Shown: positions 35,224 to 43,630, numbered from the stretch's first letter. The stretch: 64,000 nucleotides of DNA from Pseudomonas ovata (GCF_003131185.1 NZ_QFFU01000013.1:62001-126000), one strand, 5' to 3'. The notes: generated by a model from the sequence alone, not told the origin. Program-made: numbers and translations.

Positions 35224-36445
35224 CACCGCCACGGCCGGTCGCAGCCTGTTCATTGCCCTCAAGACCCTGATGATGCTGCTGGTGGTCATCGGCATCCTGA
35301 GCTGGCTGAACCAGGATTCCATGCGCCTGTATTGCCAGCAGAAGTACCACAGCGGTTGCGAACTGCCGGGGCTGGGCGAGCTGCCGGCCTGGCGCCTGGG
35401 GGCGGACATTACCCGGTCGCTGGGGCAGGGGCGCGAGGCCTTTGTGGCCGCTCTTTCGGGGCATGAAGCCGCCCCCGGAACAGCGCAGGACGAGGCTGTC
35501 GAACCTGCGGTGCCAGGCGTGCCGGTTGTGGAACTGCCGCCGTCAGTGGCTGCGGTCACGGTCATCGCCGGAACCCGTGACGCGCCAGGATTTGTGGCGC
35601 CGGCCGACAGTGCTGCCCTGCCTGGCGCAACGCCCGAGCCGGCCAGGCCCAAGCCGGTGGAGCCTGCTGCAGTGGCGGCCCCAGTCCCTGCCTCAATACC
35701 TGGACCTGGTGCACCAGCCGTGGCCCTGTCACCGGCACCGGTGGTGCCCGTCACGCCGCACCGCCGGCGACCACCAGGTGCGCCACACGTGGTGCTGGAG
35801 CCGGGTGACGAGGTGTTCTTCGTGGGTGATTCGCTGATGCAGGGCGTGGCGCCGCACCTGGCCAATTCGCTGCTCAAGCGCTACAACATCAAGAGCATCA
35901 ACCTGAGCAAGCAGAGCACCGGACTGGCGTACCCAGGGTTTTTCAACTGGCCGCAGACGGTGCATGAAACACTGGAGGCGCATCGCAATATCCGCCTGAT
36001 GGTGATCTTCCTGGGGCCCAACGATCCATGGGACATGCCCGAGTCGCGCGGCAAGCCGTTCCTGCGCTTCAAGAGCGAGGCCTGGGAAGCGCTGTACCGT
36101 CAGCGCGTGCGCTCGATTCTCGAGCAGGCGCAGCAGTTCGATGCGCAGGTAATCTGGGTCGGGCCACCGAACATGAACGCGGCCAAGCTCTCCACAGGCA
36201 TGCAATATCTGCGCGAGCTGTACCGCACCGAGGCGCAGCAGTACCAGCAGATCTACCTGTCGGCCAACGAGGTGTTCGGTTATCAGGCAGAAGATTTTTC
36301 GTTCTATATGACCGACGAAGCCGGCAAGAAGAGCAAGATCCGCGTGGATGACGGTATCCACTTCACGCCATTCGGCCAGAAACTGATCGCCAACAAGGTG
36401 CTCACCCTGATCGATGTTCACCAACCTGGCTTATCGGAGCGTTGA
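35210..36445 (+). CDS. patB: PatB-like SGNH (DUF459) O-acetyltransferase
   Basis: A 411-residue protein with an N-terminal transmembrane helix (about 12-32), a long Pro/Ala/Val-rich linker (about 85-190), then a DUF459 SGNH domain. Catalytic residues: Ser208 in VGDSLMQGVAPHL, Asp381 and His384 in DDGIHFTPFG, and the oxyanion Asn in FLGPNDPWDMPE. These blocks follow the PatB pattern of Neisseria and Campylobacter, which O-acetylates MurNAc at C6 and thereby blocks lysozyme. Order MBOAT-PatB-Ape1 supports this. Overlaps the preceding gene; one base separates it from the next. Confidence 0.75.
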   Translation: MPVSDTATAGRSLFIALKTLMMLLVVIGILSWLNQDSMRLYCQQKYHSGCELPGLGELPAWRLGADITRSLGQGREAFVAALSGHEAAPGTAQDEAVEPAVPGVPVVELPPSVAAVTVIAGTRDAPGFVAPADSAALPGATPEPARPKPVEPAAVAAPVPASIPGPGAPAVALSPAPVVPVTPHRRRPPGAPHVVLEPGDEVFFVGDSLMQGVAPHLANSLLKRYNIKSINLSKQSTGLAYPGFFNWPQTVHETLEAHRNIRLMVIFLGPNDPWDMPESRGKPFLRFKSEAWEALYRQRVRSILEQAQQFDAQVIWVGPPNMNAAKLSTGMQYLRELYRTEAQQYQQIYLSANEVFGYQAEDFSFYMTDEAGKKSKIRVDDGIHFTPFGQKLIANKVLTLIDVHQPGLSER

Positions 36446-36446
36446 G

Positions 36447-37649
36447 TTGAAGCACGCCATTTGTTTGCTGCTGTTGGGCCTGTCGCTGGGCACCAGCACA
36501 GCCCGGGCAGAAACCCCCGTCGCGCCCAAGCGCATCGTGACCAAGGCGTGGACGCCACTGTTGCCGGCCACCCGGCAGGACCCGAACCTGGCGTTGTTGG
36601 CCAGCAAGCTCAAGGCCTCGCGGAGCAAACGGGTCAGTATCGTCCAGCTAGGCGACTCGCACACCGCGGCCGACCTGTTCAGCGGTGAAATGCGTCGGCT
36701 GTTCCAGCAGGACTACGGTAACGGCGGGATCGGCTTCATCGCCGCCACACCGGTGCCTGGCACGCGCTATGACCAGGTGATCATCACCACCGGCAAGCGC
36801 CAATGGGACCTGGTGTCGAGCCGCAACCAGCAGAGCTCGCAGTTTCCGCTGGGTGGCTATCTGTCGGTGCCGCTCAGCAGCCGTCCCGGCGTGAACCTGG
36901 CCAGCCGCGAGCCGGATGAACAGCGCTACAGCCTGTCGACGCTGTACCAGGCCAGCCGCAGCACGATCCTCCAGGCCCGCGACAGTGCGACCCAGGCCAG
37001 GGCGCTGCCGGTGACCCAGGGCCAGTGGCGCTTCAGCCAGCCGATCAACAATGTGCGCCTGCCGGTGGACCTGAGCTTTGCCAGCGGCAACGGTCTGGCG
37101 GTTGGCGGCTGGTTGCTGCAGTCACAGCGCAACGCCGGCGTCGAGTACTCGGCGCTGGGTATCAATGGCGCGACGTTCGATGTGGTCGACAAGTGGCAGG
37201 CCGGCTGGCTGGAGACCCTCAAGGCCTTGCGCCCGGACCTGTTGATCCTGGCCTATGGCACCAACGAAGCCTATGACGACAGCCTGGACACCGTGCTCTA
37301 CGAGCAGCGCCTCAGGGAACGCCTGCAGATGCTGCGCAAGGCGCTGCCCGGTACCGTGCTGCTGGTCACCAGTGCGCCAGATTCGGTGCGCAACAAACGC
37401 GCGGCCCGTTGTGAAGACAAGCAGGCCAACCACCTGCGCCAGGTGATCCAGATCCAGCGCCGCGTCGCCGCGCAGACCAGTGCGCTGTTCTGGGACTGGC
37501 AGGCGTTCATGGGCGGCAACTGCTCGATCGAACGCTGGCAGGCTCGCGACCTGGCCCGGCCGGACCTGGTGCATATGACAGCCGATGGCTATCGCCAGAG
37601 TGCGCAGGGGTTGTATGCGTATTTCAAAGGGGTGGTGGGGCGGCGGTGA
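36447..37649 (+). CDS. ape1: Ape1-like SGNH O-acetyl-peptidoglycan esterase
   Basis: A 400-residue periplasmic protein. With TTG at 36447 (GGAG 7 nt upstream, one base after the patB stop) it has a clean Sec signal ending STARAE; the frame could extend to ATG 36414 but that would bury the signal. Catalytic triad by pattern: Ser71 (QLGDSHTAADLF), Asp373 and His376 (PDLVHMTADGY), with the oxyanion Asn in YGTNEAYDD. The Asp-x-x-His spacing and the inserted β-rich region (about 100-220) agree with Ape1, which removes O-acetyl groups from MurNAc so that lytic enzymes can act. Completes a three-gene acetylation/de-acetylation set. Confidence 0.72.
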   Translation: MKHAICLLLLGLSLGTSTARAETPVAPKRIVTKAWTPLLPATRQDPNLALLASKLKASRSKRVSIVQLGDSHTAADLFSGEMRRLFQQDYGNGGIGFIAATPVPGTRYDQVIITTGKRQWDLVSSRNQQSSQFPLGGYLSVPLSSRPGVNLASREPDEQRYSLSTLYQASRSTILQARDSATQARALPVTQGQWRFSQPINNVRLPVDLSFASGNGLAVGGWLLQSQRNAGVEYSALGINGATFDVVDKWQAGWLETLKALRPDLLILAYGTNEAYDDSLDTVLYEQRLRERLQMLRKALPGTVLLVTSAPDSVRNKRAARCEDKQANHLRQVIQIQRRVAAQTSALFWDWQAFMGGNCSIERWQARDLARPDLVHMTADGYRQSAQGLYAYFKGVVGRR

Positions 37650-37665
37650 ACCTAATAGCTAGATA

Positions 37666-37683
37666 TATAGCTATCTAGCTAGC
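37666..37683. repeat. CTAG-rich palindromic repeat, copy C
   Basis: TATAGCTATCTAGCTAGC, identical over 18 bp to copy B, preceded by a partial second unit (AATAGCTAGATA). It lies 16 bp after the ape1 stop in the convergent gap to the LprI-family gene; the rest of 37684-37813 shows nothing recognised. Confidence 0.75.
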
Positions 37684-37813
37684 AATTTATCTCTGCCTGT
37701 GACCAGAACCCTGAACGATCACCTTTCAACGGTTCTGGCTCGCCTGTGTCAGTAAAGGGTGTTCTGCGGATGTCCTCGATCAATTCATTGACCGAGGCAG
37801 ACGTCACAATGTT

Positions 37814-38194
37814 TTACATCCCCGCAATCGCTTCCAGCTCATCGGCACGGCGGGCCGTGGCGTCAAGCACGCAGCTGCTGCTGTTGATGCGGTCCATCGT
37901 GCCGCCGGTCTGCTGGGCATAGAACATGCAGTTGGCGTCGCGGTATTTGAGCCACTGGCGCTGGGCGTCGAGCAGCAGGTCTTGCTGCGTTTTATCCAGC
38001 GTGGCCATGGCGGCCTTGTACTGGGCGTTCAGGCGGCCATCGTGGCGTTTGATCTCGGCACCGATGCACTCGACCATGGCGCTGGTCACGCCACCGGCAG
38101 TGTCGATACAACGGTCGTAGGTGGTGCTGTATTGCGGCTCCTTGGCGTGGACGGGCAGGGCCAGGACGGCGAGCAGCAGGAGTGAGCGGCGCAT
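37814..38194 (-). CDS. LprI-family (DUF1311) periplasmic protein
   Basis: A 126-residue secreted protein: signal peptide MRRSLLLLAVLALPVHAKE, then a Cys-containing DUF1311/LprI domain (YDRCIDTAGGVTSAMVECI, LDAQRQWLKYRDANC, SSSCVLDATARRADEL). The name comes from the M. tuberculosis lysozyme inhibitor LprI. ATG 38194 places the signal peptide at the N-terminus; a frame extending to 38314 has no support. It is convergent with the patA-patB-ape1 set. If both act on lysozyme defence, their adjacency is meaningful, but DUF1311 proteins have varied or unknown roles. Confidence 0.8.
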   Translation of the reverse strand: MRRSLLLLAVLALPVHAKEPQYSTTYDRCIDTAGGVTSAMVECIGAEIKRHDGRLNAQYKAAMATLDKTQQDLLLDAQRQWLKYRDANCMFYAQQTGGTMDRINSSSCVLDATARRADELEAIAGM

Positions 38195-38309
38195 GGGGCA
38201 GGTCCTTCTAGCGGTCAGGATGATCGGGCAATCGCCAGCATACCGGCTTGATTCAGACAGTGCGCCCTGGCGATTGATCCTCCACGTCCGATCCCTGACC
38301 CAAGACAGA

Positions 38310-38512
38310 CACACCTGCTGCGCCTGTCATATAGTCATCGCCGGCAAGCCGCCTCCCACAGTCTGGTGTCAGGCACAAAACCCAGGGCTACATCAATCCT
38401 GTGGGAGGCGGCTTGCTGCGGGCGGCGATCCGACGATGAGGCCGGCAAGGCCGATATATCTGCTGCGTCTGTTCCGTAGTCATCGCCGGCAGCTTGCTGC
38501 CTCCCACAGGCC
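38310..38512. repeat. REP cluster 7
   Basis: Inverted core ATCGCCGGCAAGCCGCCTCC, forward core GTGGGAGGCGGCTTGCTGCG, and a final inverted core ending GCTGCCTCCCACAGG, with the GTGTCAGGCAC and ACATCAATCC modules between. The 38195-38569 gap holds nothing else recognised. Confidence 0.85.
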
Positions 38513-38569
38513 CGCGTCGAGGCTTGACTGATCGGCATTAACCCTGCGCATTACCGCAGGATACGTCCC

Positions 38570-40843
38570 TCAAGGCTTCTTCAAGGCCCCCAGCGTCGGG
38601 GTTTCGTCAAAGAAGTTCCATGGCTTTAGCAGCACGTTGACCCATTCGGTCGGCATGATCGGCCATTCCTCGGCACGGGCCACGTGGGTGGTGCCGGTGG
38701 TCAGCCACACGACGTTGTCGGTGTTTTCGATCGACTGGTTGTCAGCGGTGAACTGCGCCAGGCCCGTGTCTTTGGCCGAGCGGTTCGGATAGAGGCCCTC
38801 GGGGTAGAGTTCCTGCGGGTTGTAGCGCGAGACCCAGAGCTGCTTGTCCATGAAGCTCAGGCGGTGGTTGATCCACTCATCCTTGCCGAAGTTGGCGCCC
38901 TGGGCCACCGGGTGAGTGCCGCCGGCATACGGGATCAACTGATATGACACGGTGTTGCCGACCTTGTTTTCCTTGCTCGGGTTGCTCAGCAGGCGAATGG
39001 TCGAGGGGTCGAACTTCTGTACGGCCTGTTGCTCGTCCGGCACGGTGCGTTGCTTGACCTGCATGGTGCTGGTGCGCGGCCCGCCACGGTCGTTGCTGGC
39101 CACCACCGGGTTCATCTCGACCAGCGAGTTGTTTTCGCCGTCGACGTCCATGTCCAGGCGGAAGTTGTAGATGTGCTGGTGCGTGGTGCCGACGATGTTG
39201 TGGTCGATCAGCGTGCCGTACTGGGTGTCATGGGCGGCGGTCTTGTCGCGCATGGTGCGGGTGGTGACGCCCTTGACCGCTTCGATGCCGGTGGCGCCGG
39301 CGTTGATGCCGATGGTGCCGTTCTGCTGGAAGACCCAGTCGAAGATGTAGTCGTAGTTGCCCACGGTGCTGACCCAGCGGATCACCAGTTCGCGGCGCTC
39401 GGCGCTGACGTTGGGCTGGCCCATTTCCTGGTGCTTGTACTCGGGACCGGCGTAGCGTTCGAAGATGGCGATGGCGCGCGGGATGGTGGTCGGCGCGCCG
39501 GTGTAGTCGGCAATGGTGGCGTCGAGCAGCACGGCGTTGTCGGGCGCGTCCTTGCCCGGCTGGATCGGCGAGGTGAGGGTGCCCATGCCGTATTCACCCG
39601 AGTCCAGGTAGGCCTTGAAGTACCAGCCCACGTCCGGGTCGCCGTAAGGCACGACCATGCCGCCGAGGTTGCCCTGGTACATGACCTTGCGCTTGGTGCC
39701 CTTGTCGTTGTAGCTGACTGTGGACAGCACAGGCCCCACCCGCGAATCCAGGCGCAGGTGCAGGTCCCAGTTCTGCCAGTGGATGCTGTTGCCCTTGATG
39801 GTGTAGTTCTTGCCTTCGGGCTCGATGATGTCCAGCGGCTTGACGGCGGCCTGGACCCGGTCGCTGCCGTTGTAGGCGCGTGGAGCCATGGGCACGGGAA
39901 TCACACCATCGTCTTCGATCTTGATGATCTTTTTCTGCCCCAGGTCGACCACTGCCACCAGGTTCTCGATCGGGTGGGCCCAGTAGTTGCCGTCGCCGAC
40001 ATCCTGGTAGGCCACCACCTTGAGCAGGCGCTTATCCTGCTCAAGGCCATCCTTGTTGTCGAAATAGCCGACGGTCAACGGCGTGGTGATCACCTTCTTG
40101 ATGTCGGTGATACCGCGCTTGGCCACGGCCTGGGCGTATTCGGGGCTGGTCTCGATGATCGATTGCAGGGTGGCGAAGTCATCGAGCAGGACCATGCCAT
40201 GCACGCCCTCGACCGGCTGCCACGACAACAGCTGCTTGCTGACCAGGTCAACGCGCGCCTCGATGACATGCGGGCCGTGCAGCATGGTCACGTTGACCTG
40301 GCGCGGCTGATTGACCGCCTTGCCGGTCAAGGCGAAATCCCAGACCCTGGCCTTTTCCGGCTCGTTGAGGGTGATCAGGCTGAAACGCAGATCCGGCTTG
40401 TTCTTGTCCGAAGCCTTGATGATGGCCACGGCCTGCTCGATTTCCTGTGCACTGAGCGGGTTGAGCGGGTGCGGCAGGGACTCGACGACGAAGGTCTTGT
40501 CGAGCCCGGACTGGAACACCTGATTGATGAAGTCCTTGGACATGTAGGCGGTCTTGCCCTTGAACACCACTGGCACGTCCAGCGCTACGCGCTTGCCGTT
40601 GAGCTGCGCCACAGCGGCACCCGGCTTGACCTTCACGTAGGCGCCGTCCTTGGTGATGGTGAACAGGTCGGCATAGTCGTCCCACTTCACCCGCGCACCG
40701 AACGTTTCCAGAGTCGATTGCAGCGGCACCATTTCGGCCGCTCCACCATGCGCCTGGGCCAGCATGGGCACTGAGGCGATGGCCACGGCCAGGGCCAGTT
40801 GCCTGAGTGCCATACGCGGGCCGGTGAGTCGTTCATTAAACAT
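38570..40843 (-). CDS. tynA: Primary-amine oxidase (copper/TPQ), TynA
   Basis: Periplasmic copper amine oxidase of 757 residues, the same length as E. coli TynA; it oxidises tyramine/phenylethylamine to the aldehyde with release of H2O2 and ammonia. Signal peptide (about 1-31, ending AQAHGG), N-terminal copper-amine-oxidase D1-type domain, then the catalytic domain. The catalytic-base Asp is in YLDSGEYGMG, the TPQ precursor Tyr in VGNYDYIFDW, and the copper histidines in HQHIYNF and TGTTHVARAE. All are intact. No aldehyde dehydrogenase gene (feaB) lies nearby, but FeaR-type and EutR-type regulators do. AGGA precedes the ATG. Confidence 0.96.
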   Translation of the reverse strand: MFNERLTGPRMALRQLALAVAIASVPMLAQAHGGAAEMVPLQSTLETFGARVKWDDYADLFTITKDGAYVKVKPGAAVAQLNGKRVALDVPVVFKGKTAYMSKDFINQVFQSGLDKTFVVESLPHPLNPLSAQEIEQAVAIIKASDKNKPDLRFSLITLNEPEKARVWDFALTGKAVNQPRQVNVTMLHGPHVIEARVDLVSKQLLSWQPVEGVHGMVLLDDFATLQSIIETSPEYAQAVAKRGITDIKKVITTPLTVGYFDNKDGLEQDKRLLKVVAYQDVGDGNYWAHPIENLVAVVDLGQKKIIKIEDDGVIPVPMAPRAYNGSDRVQAAVKPLDIIEPEGKNYTIKGNSIHWQNWDLHLRLDSRVGPVLSTVSYNDKGTKRKVMYQGNLGGMVVPYGDPDVGWYFKAYLDSGEYGMGTLTSPIQPGKDAPDNAVLLDATIADYTGAPTTIPRAIAIFERYAGPEYKHQEMGQPNVSAERRELVIRWVSTVGNYDYIFDWVFQQNGTIGINAGATGIEAVKGVTTRTMRDKTAAHDTQYGTLIDHNIVGTTHQHIYNFRLDMDVDGENNSLVEMNPVVASNDRGGPRTSTMQVKQRTVPDEQQAVQKFDPSTIRLLSNPSKENKVGNTVSYQLIPYAGGTHPVAQGANFGKDEWINHRLSFMDKQLWVSRYNPQELYPEGLYPNRSAKDTGLAQFTADNQSIENTDNVVWLTTGTTHVARAEEWPIMPTEWVNVLLKPWNFFDETPTLGALKKP

Positions 40844-41255
40844 GGTGTGAGTCCTCAGGAGCCGGTCGGAAATTTTTTATGGTTCTTTTGGTAACAACAA
40901 CGCTCACGCTTTTTTGAATCCCTGCCAGGCAGTTTGTTGGGCGTGACAGCAACAACAGCGTCAGTGTTTAAAGAGTGAAATCATGAAGGCTTGACTGTAG
41001 TCCGCCGGCGCCATGAGCAAGTAACACAAATTGGCAATTGATGAATGAGGGCCGTGCAAAAGGCGCGCAATAGAACGCTGCACCGTGCGGGAGCAATAAA
41101 ACTTCGATGAAGCTGCATGACCGTGCGACCGCGGCTGTTTTTATTCGCTAGTTGCCGCTGCAGACCGCATTAAGAGGGGCGGCATGAGTGTTGCAACATT
41201 TTGAAATGACCGTCTCAGCCTGCGGATTATCAGAAGCTGCTTTCCGGATTTGCCC
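40844..41255. other. tynA / regulator divergent intergenic region
   Basis: This 412-bp gap separates tynA (minus) from the EutR-like gene (plus). It should hold the tynA promoter and the regulator binding site. I could not identify a convincing -35/-10 or a repeated operator. No REP core and no open frame of interest. Confidence 0.5.
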
Positions 41256-42167
41256 ATGCGCCAATGCGTTCATACCACCGACATCAACGAGCACGCCAAC
41301 GCCTTGCCGGGCTGGCAGCAGCGCTATGACCAGCTCAGCCCCGGCCGGCTGGACGGCTGGCTGGCCATGGCACAGGTCGATGGCGTGCAGGTCTTTCGCG
41401 AGCGCCTGAATCGTTCGGTGGTGCAATCGCTGCGCCTTCCGTCGCAGACGCTCACGCTCCTGGTCCCGCTGGCCTGGCCGCAGTGGGATGAACACGGTGA
41501 TATTCGTGTGCTGCAGCCCAGTCTGCTGCCCGATCATGAAGAACTGCGTGTGGTCAGCCCGGCCGGGATGGACGTGCTGTGCCTGTCCATTCCGGTCGCC
41601 ATGCTGGCGTGCGTGCTGGATGAAGAAACCCTGGTGCGGCTGCACAGCGCGTCGGTGATTCAGCATATCAACGTGACCTCAGCCCGGTTTGCCGCTGACA
41701 TCAAGCCGTTGCTGGTCGCGCTTGAGGGTGAGCTGCCGCCGCCTGCCGAGCTGAAGACGCAACTGGTCCTGCTGGCCGCCGAGTGGCTGGAAAGCCTGGC
41801 GGGCGAACCTCGTGCAGTGCCGTGTGCCGGCACACGGCGGTATATCGTCGACCGCTGCCACCAGTGGTTGCTGGAGGAATACCAGGCGCCGCCCAGTGTG
41901 ATCGATCTGTGCCGGCGCCTGAAAGTATCCCGGCGCACCCTGCAATACAGTTTTCAATCGGTGGCGGCGGTCAGTCCGGTGCACTATTTACGCTCGGTTC
42001 GACTCAATGGGGCGCGACGCAGCATGCGCCATGACCCGCAACTGGGCATTGCCGACATTGCCGCGCATTGGGGCTTTGAACACCCCAGTTATTTCAGCCT
42101 TGAATACCAGAAGTTGTTTGGCGAGTTGCCATCCGTCAACCGCCGCAGCCAACAGGCGCGGCAGTAG
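41256..42167 (+). CDS. AraC-family regulator, EutR-like
   Basis: A 303-residue AraC/XylS-type regulator. The N-terminus (HTTDINEHANALPGWQQRYDQLSPGRLDGWL, quoted here in part as TTDINEHA and WQQRYDQLSPG) follows the EutR family, whose founding member senses ethanolamine and vitamin B12. The C-terminal double helix-turn-helix is clear (SVIDLCRRLKVSRRTLQYSF, about 215-234; IADIAAHWGFEHPSYFSLEY). Beside an amine oxidase it more likely senses an amine substrate. The start at 41256 is the first ATG; a TTG lies 6 nt upstream. No strong ribosome site is visible. Confidence 0.82.
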   Translation: MRQCVHTTDINEHANALPGWQQRYDQLSPGRLDGWLAMAQVDGVQVFRERLNRSVVQSLRLPSQTLTLLVPLAWPQWDEHGDIRVLQPSLLPDHEELRVVSPAGMDVLCLSIPVAMLACVLDEETLVRLHSASVIQHINVTSARFAADIKPLLVALEGELPPPAELKTQLVLLAAEWLESLAGEPRAVPCAGTRRYIVDRCHQWLLEEYQAPPSVIDLCRRLKVSRRTLQYSFQSVAAVSPVHYLRSVRLNGARRSMRHDPQLGIADIAAHWGFEHPSYFSLEYQKLFGELPSVNRRSQQARQ

Positions 42168-42236
42168 ACAAACACCGTATTTATCGGGATAAGGGTGCAA
42201 TAAAATACAACAAGACAGGCGAGGCGGCGAAACGCC

Positions 42237-43154
42237 ATGGGCATGTTCCAGAGCACACAGACCGATCAGTTCCAGGCGTGGCTGCATGACGTCAACCAGG
42301 CCTGTGGTGCCTTCGCAGCCAGGCCGCTGGGTGCACAGTACGGCGGTGCCCTGCGCGAGCATCGCTCCGGCGCCCTCAAGCTGAGCATTGTTGATGTACA
42401 CGATGTGCAGCTCTACCGGGGGGCGCGCGAACTGGCCCACGGCGACGACAACCATTACTACGCGGTCTTTCAACTGCAGGGCAGCGCCAGCCTGGAACAG
42501 GAGCAGGACAGCGTCGTGCTGCAACCAGGTGACATCGCGCTGCTGGATGCGGCCCGCCCGGCCAGCCTGCTGTATGGCGAAAATGTCCGGCAATTGTCGT
42601 TGATCCTGCCCCGGCCGCTGGTCGAGCAGAGCCTGCAGTTTGCCGCAGTGCGCTGCGCCCAGCGCATCCCGGGCCATTCACCGCTGGCCAGTCTGGCCAG
42701 CCGCCTGATCCTCGATTCGACCCACCAGTCGTGCCTGAGCTTTGCCGAAAGCGAGGCGATTCTGGGTGCTGTGCTTGACTTGCTGCGACCGGCCATCGGC
42801 GTGGCCCGGCGCGAAACCGACAACCACGAGCGGCTGTTGCGCAAGGCGCTGGACTTCATCGACGAAAACATCGGTAATGAAGCGCTGTGCCCGGACCTGG
42901 TGGCCGCCGAAGTCGGCGTTTCGGTGCGTGGCCTGTACCGGTTGTTTGCCAGAAAGAACCTGGTCATCGCCCAGTACATCAAGAACCGCCGCCTGGACCT
43001 GTGCGCCGAATCACTGCGCAGCGCGCATCAGACCCAGACGCTGTCGACGCTGGGCTACGCGTGGGGGTTCTCGGACTACAGCTACTTTTCCACGGCCTTC
43101 AAGGCGCGCTTTGGTGTGTCGCCGAGTGAGTACCGCAAGCGGTATCTGGGGTGA
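42237..43154 (+). CDS. feaR: FeaR-type AraC regulator of amine oxidation
   Basis: A 305-residue AraC-family activator matching FeaR, which in E. coli switches on tynA and feaB in response to aromatic amines. The N-terminal ligand domain shows the FeaR-like HYYAVFQLQGSASLEQ and PGDIALLDAARP blocks, and the C-terminal DNA-binding domain shows LVAAEVGVSVRGLYRLFARK and YAWGFSDYSYFSTAFKARFG. It is on the opposite strand to tynA and follows the EutR-like gene in the same direction. ATG 42237 is used; ATG 42243 is an alternative. Confidence 0.85.
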   Translation: MGMFQSTQTDQFQAWLHDVNQACGAFAARPLGAQYGGALREHRSGALKLSIVDVHDVQLYRGARELAHGDDNHYYAVFQLQGSASLEQEQDSVVLQPGDIALLDAARPASLLYGENVRQLSLILPRPLVEQSLQFAAVRCAQRIPGHSPLASLASRLILDSTHQSCLSFAESEAILGAVLDLLRPAIGVARRETDNHERLLRKALDFIDENIGNEALCPDLVAAEVGVSVRGLYRLFARKNLVIAQYIKNRRLDLCAESLRSAHQTQTLSTLGYAWGFSDYSYFSTAFKARFGVSPSEYRKRYLG

Positions 43155-43224
43155 GGGCGTGTTGTTTCGACAGCCTCCCATCAAACACCAAATAATTTAC
43201 TGATTTTATTGGATATTGAATTCA

Positions 43225-43370
43225 CCTCCTGTGGGAGGCGGCTTGCCGGCGATGGCGATGGAACAGACGCAGCAGGTGTGTTGGCCTTACCGGCCTCATC
43301 GTCGGATCGCCGCCCGGAGCAGAGCCCCCTCCCGCAGGATTGATGTCGCCCAGGACCTCGTGCCTGGTAT
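43225..43370. repeat. REP cluster 8 (inside the TIR cassette)
   Basis: Core GTGGGAGGCGGCTTGCCGGC, then CAGCAGGTGTGTTGGCC, GGCCTCATCGTCGGATCGCC, CCCGGAGCAGAGCCCCCTCC, AGGATTGATGTCGCCCAGG and CTCGTGCCTGG. Module order is the same as in cluster 1. Confidence 0.8.
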
Positions 43371-43374
43371 AAGA

Positions 43375-43410
43375 CCAGTGTTTGCTGCGCGACAGCGCTC
43401 CGCCAAGGCG
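43375..43410 (-). repeat. Dyad repeat, copy 2 (inverted)
   Basis: The reverse complement begins CGCCTTGGCGGAGCGCTG and continues TCGCGCAGCAAACACTGG, nearly the same as copy 1 at 32572-32609. It lies just inside the right arm of the TIR cassette. Confidence 0.7.
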
Positions 43411-43465
43411 GCTGGTAGTCTCCGCCAGGAATTAATTTAATATCCAATAGAATCAGTAAGTTATT

Positions 43466-43630
43466 TTATTTATAAGGGGCGCGATCTTCGCGTGTGTGCC
43501 ACAGGCGCAACAGGTAAATGGTCGAGGCCTGTATCTCATAGCGCAATTCGTAATGGCCGATCTGAATCCGGCGCACATCCCGTGGCTCGAACTCTTCCAG
43601 GCGTTCACCGCGCCAACTGCTGTACCAATT
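43466..43630 (-). pseudogene. RelE/ParE-type toxin remnant (C-terminal half)
   Basis: On the minus strand the frame reads RGERLEEFEPRDVRRIQIG, then HYELRYEIQ and YLLRLWHTREDR, the typical C-terminal half of ParE/RelE toxins. It has no start codon or N-terminal half: upstream the frame meets a stop inside the 3' end of the ybcH-like gene. Its own stop and last codon lie in the right arm of the TIR cassette. It is therefore a broken toxin gene wedged between the cassette and the nfr operon. Confidence 0.7.

Larger units (their letters stand above)
43190..43467. mobile_element. Short TIR-bounded cassette carrying REP sequence (MITE-like)
   Basis: The left end 43190-43223 and right end 43429-43467 are imperfect inverted repeats of about 35 bp; the shared strings are TTACTGATT, TATTGGATATT and AATTC. 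Inside are a REP cluster (about 43225-43370) and an inverted copy of the dyad repeat (43375-43410). The AT-rich ends contrast with the GC-rich filling. No transposase frame is present; short frames over it are artefacts of the repeats. Target-site duplications are not evident. Confidence 0.6.

Noticed and set aside
38570..38700. Apparent loss of a copper ligand in TynA (WVN where E. coli has WVH)
   Set aside because: By counting back from the E. coli C-terminus, the third copper His is the one in TTHVARAE, which is conserved here; the changed position is not a ligand.
39029..40774. A 581-codon plus-strand frame opposite tynA
   Set aside because: Shadow of tynA; Val/Asp/His-rich with no recognisable fold.
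43190..43467. CRISPR-like or phage att interpretation of the repeat cassette
   Set aside because: No regular repeat-spacer pattern, no integrase, no tRNA; inverted ends fit a MITE-like element better.
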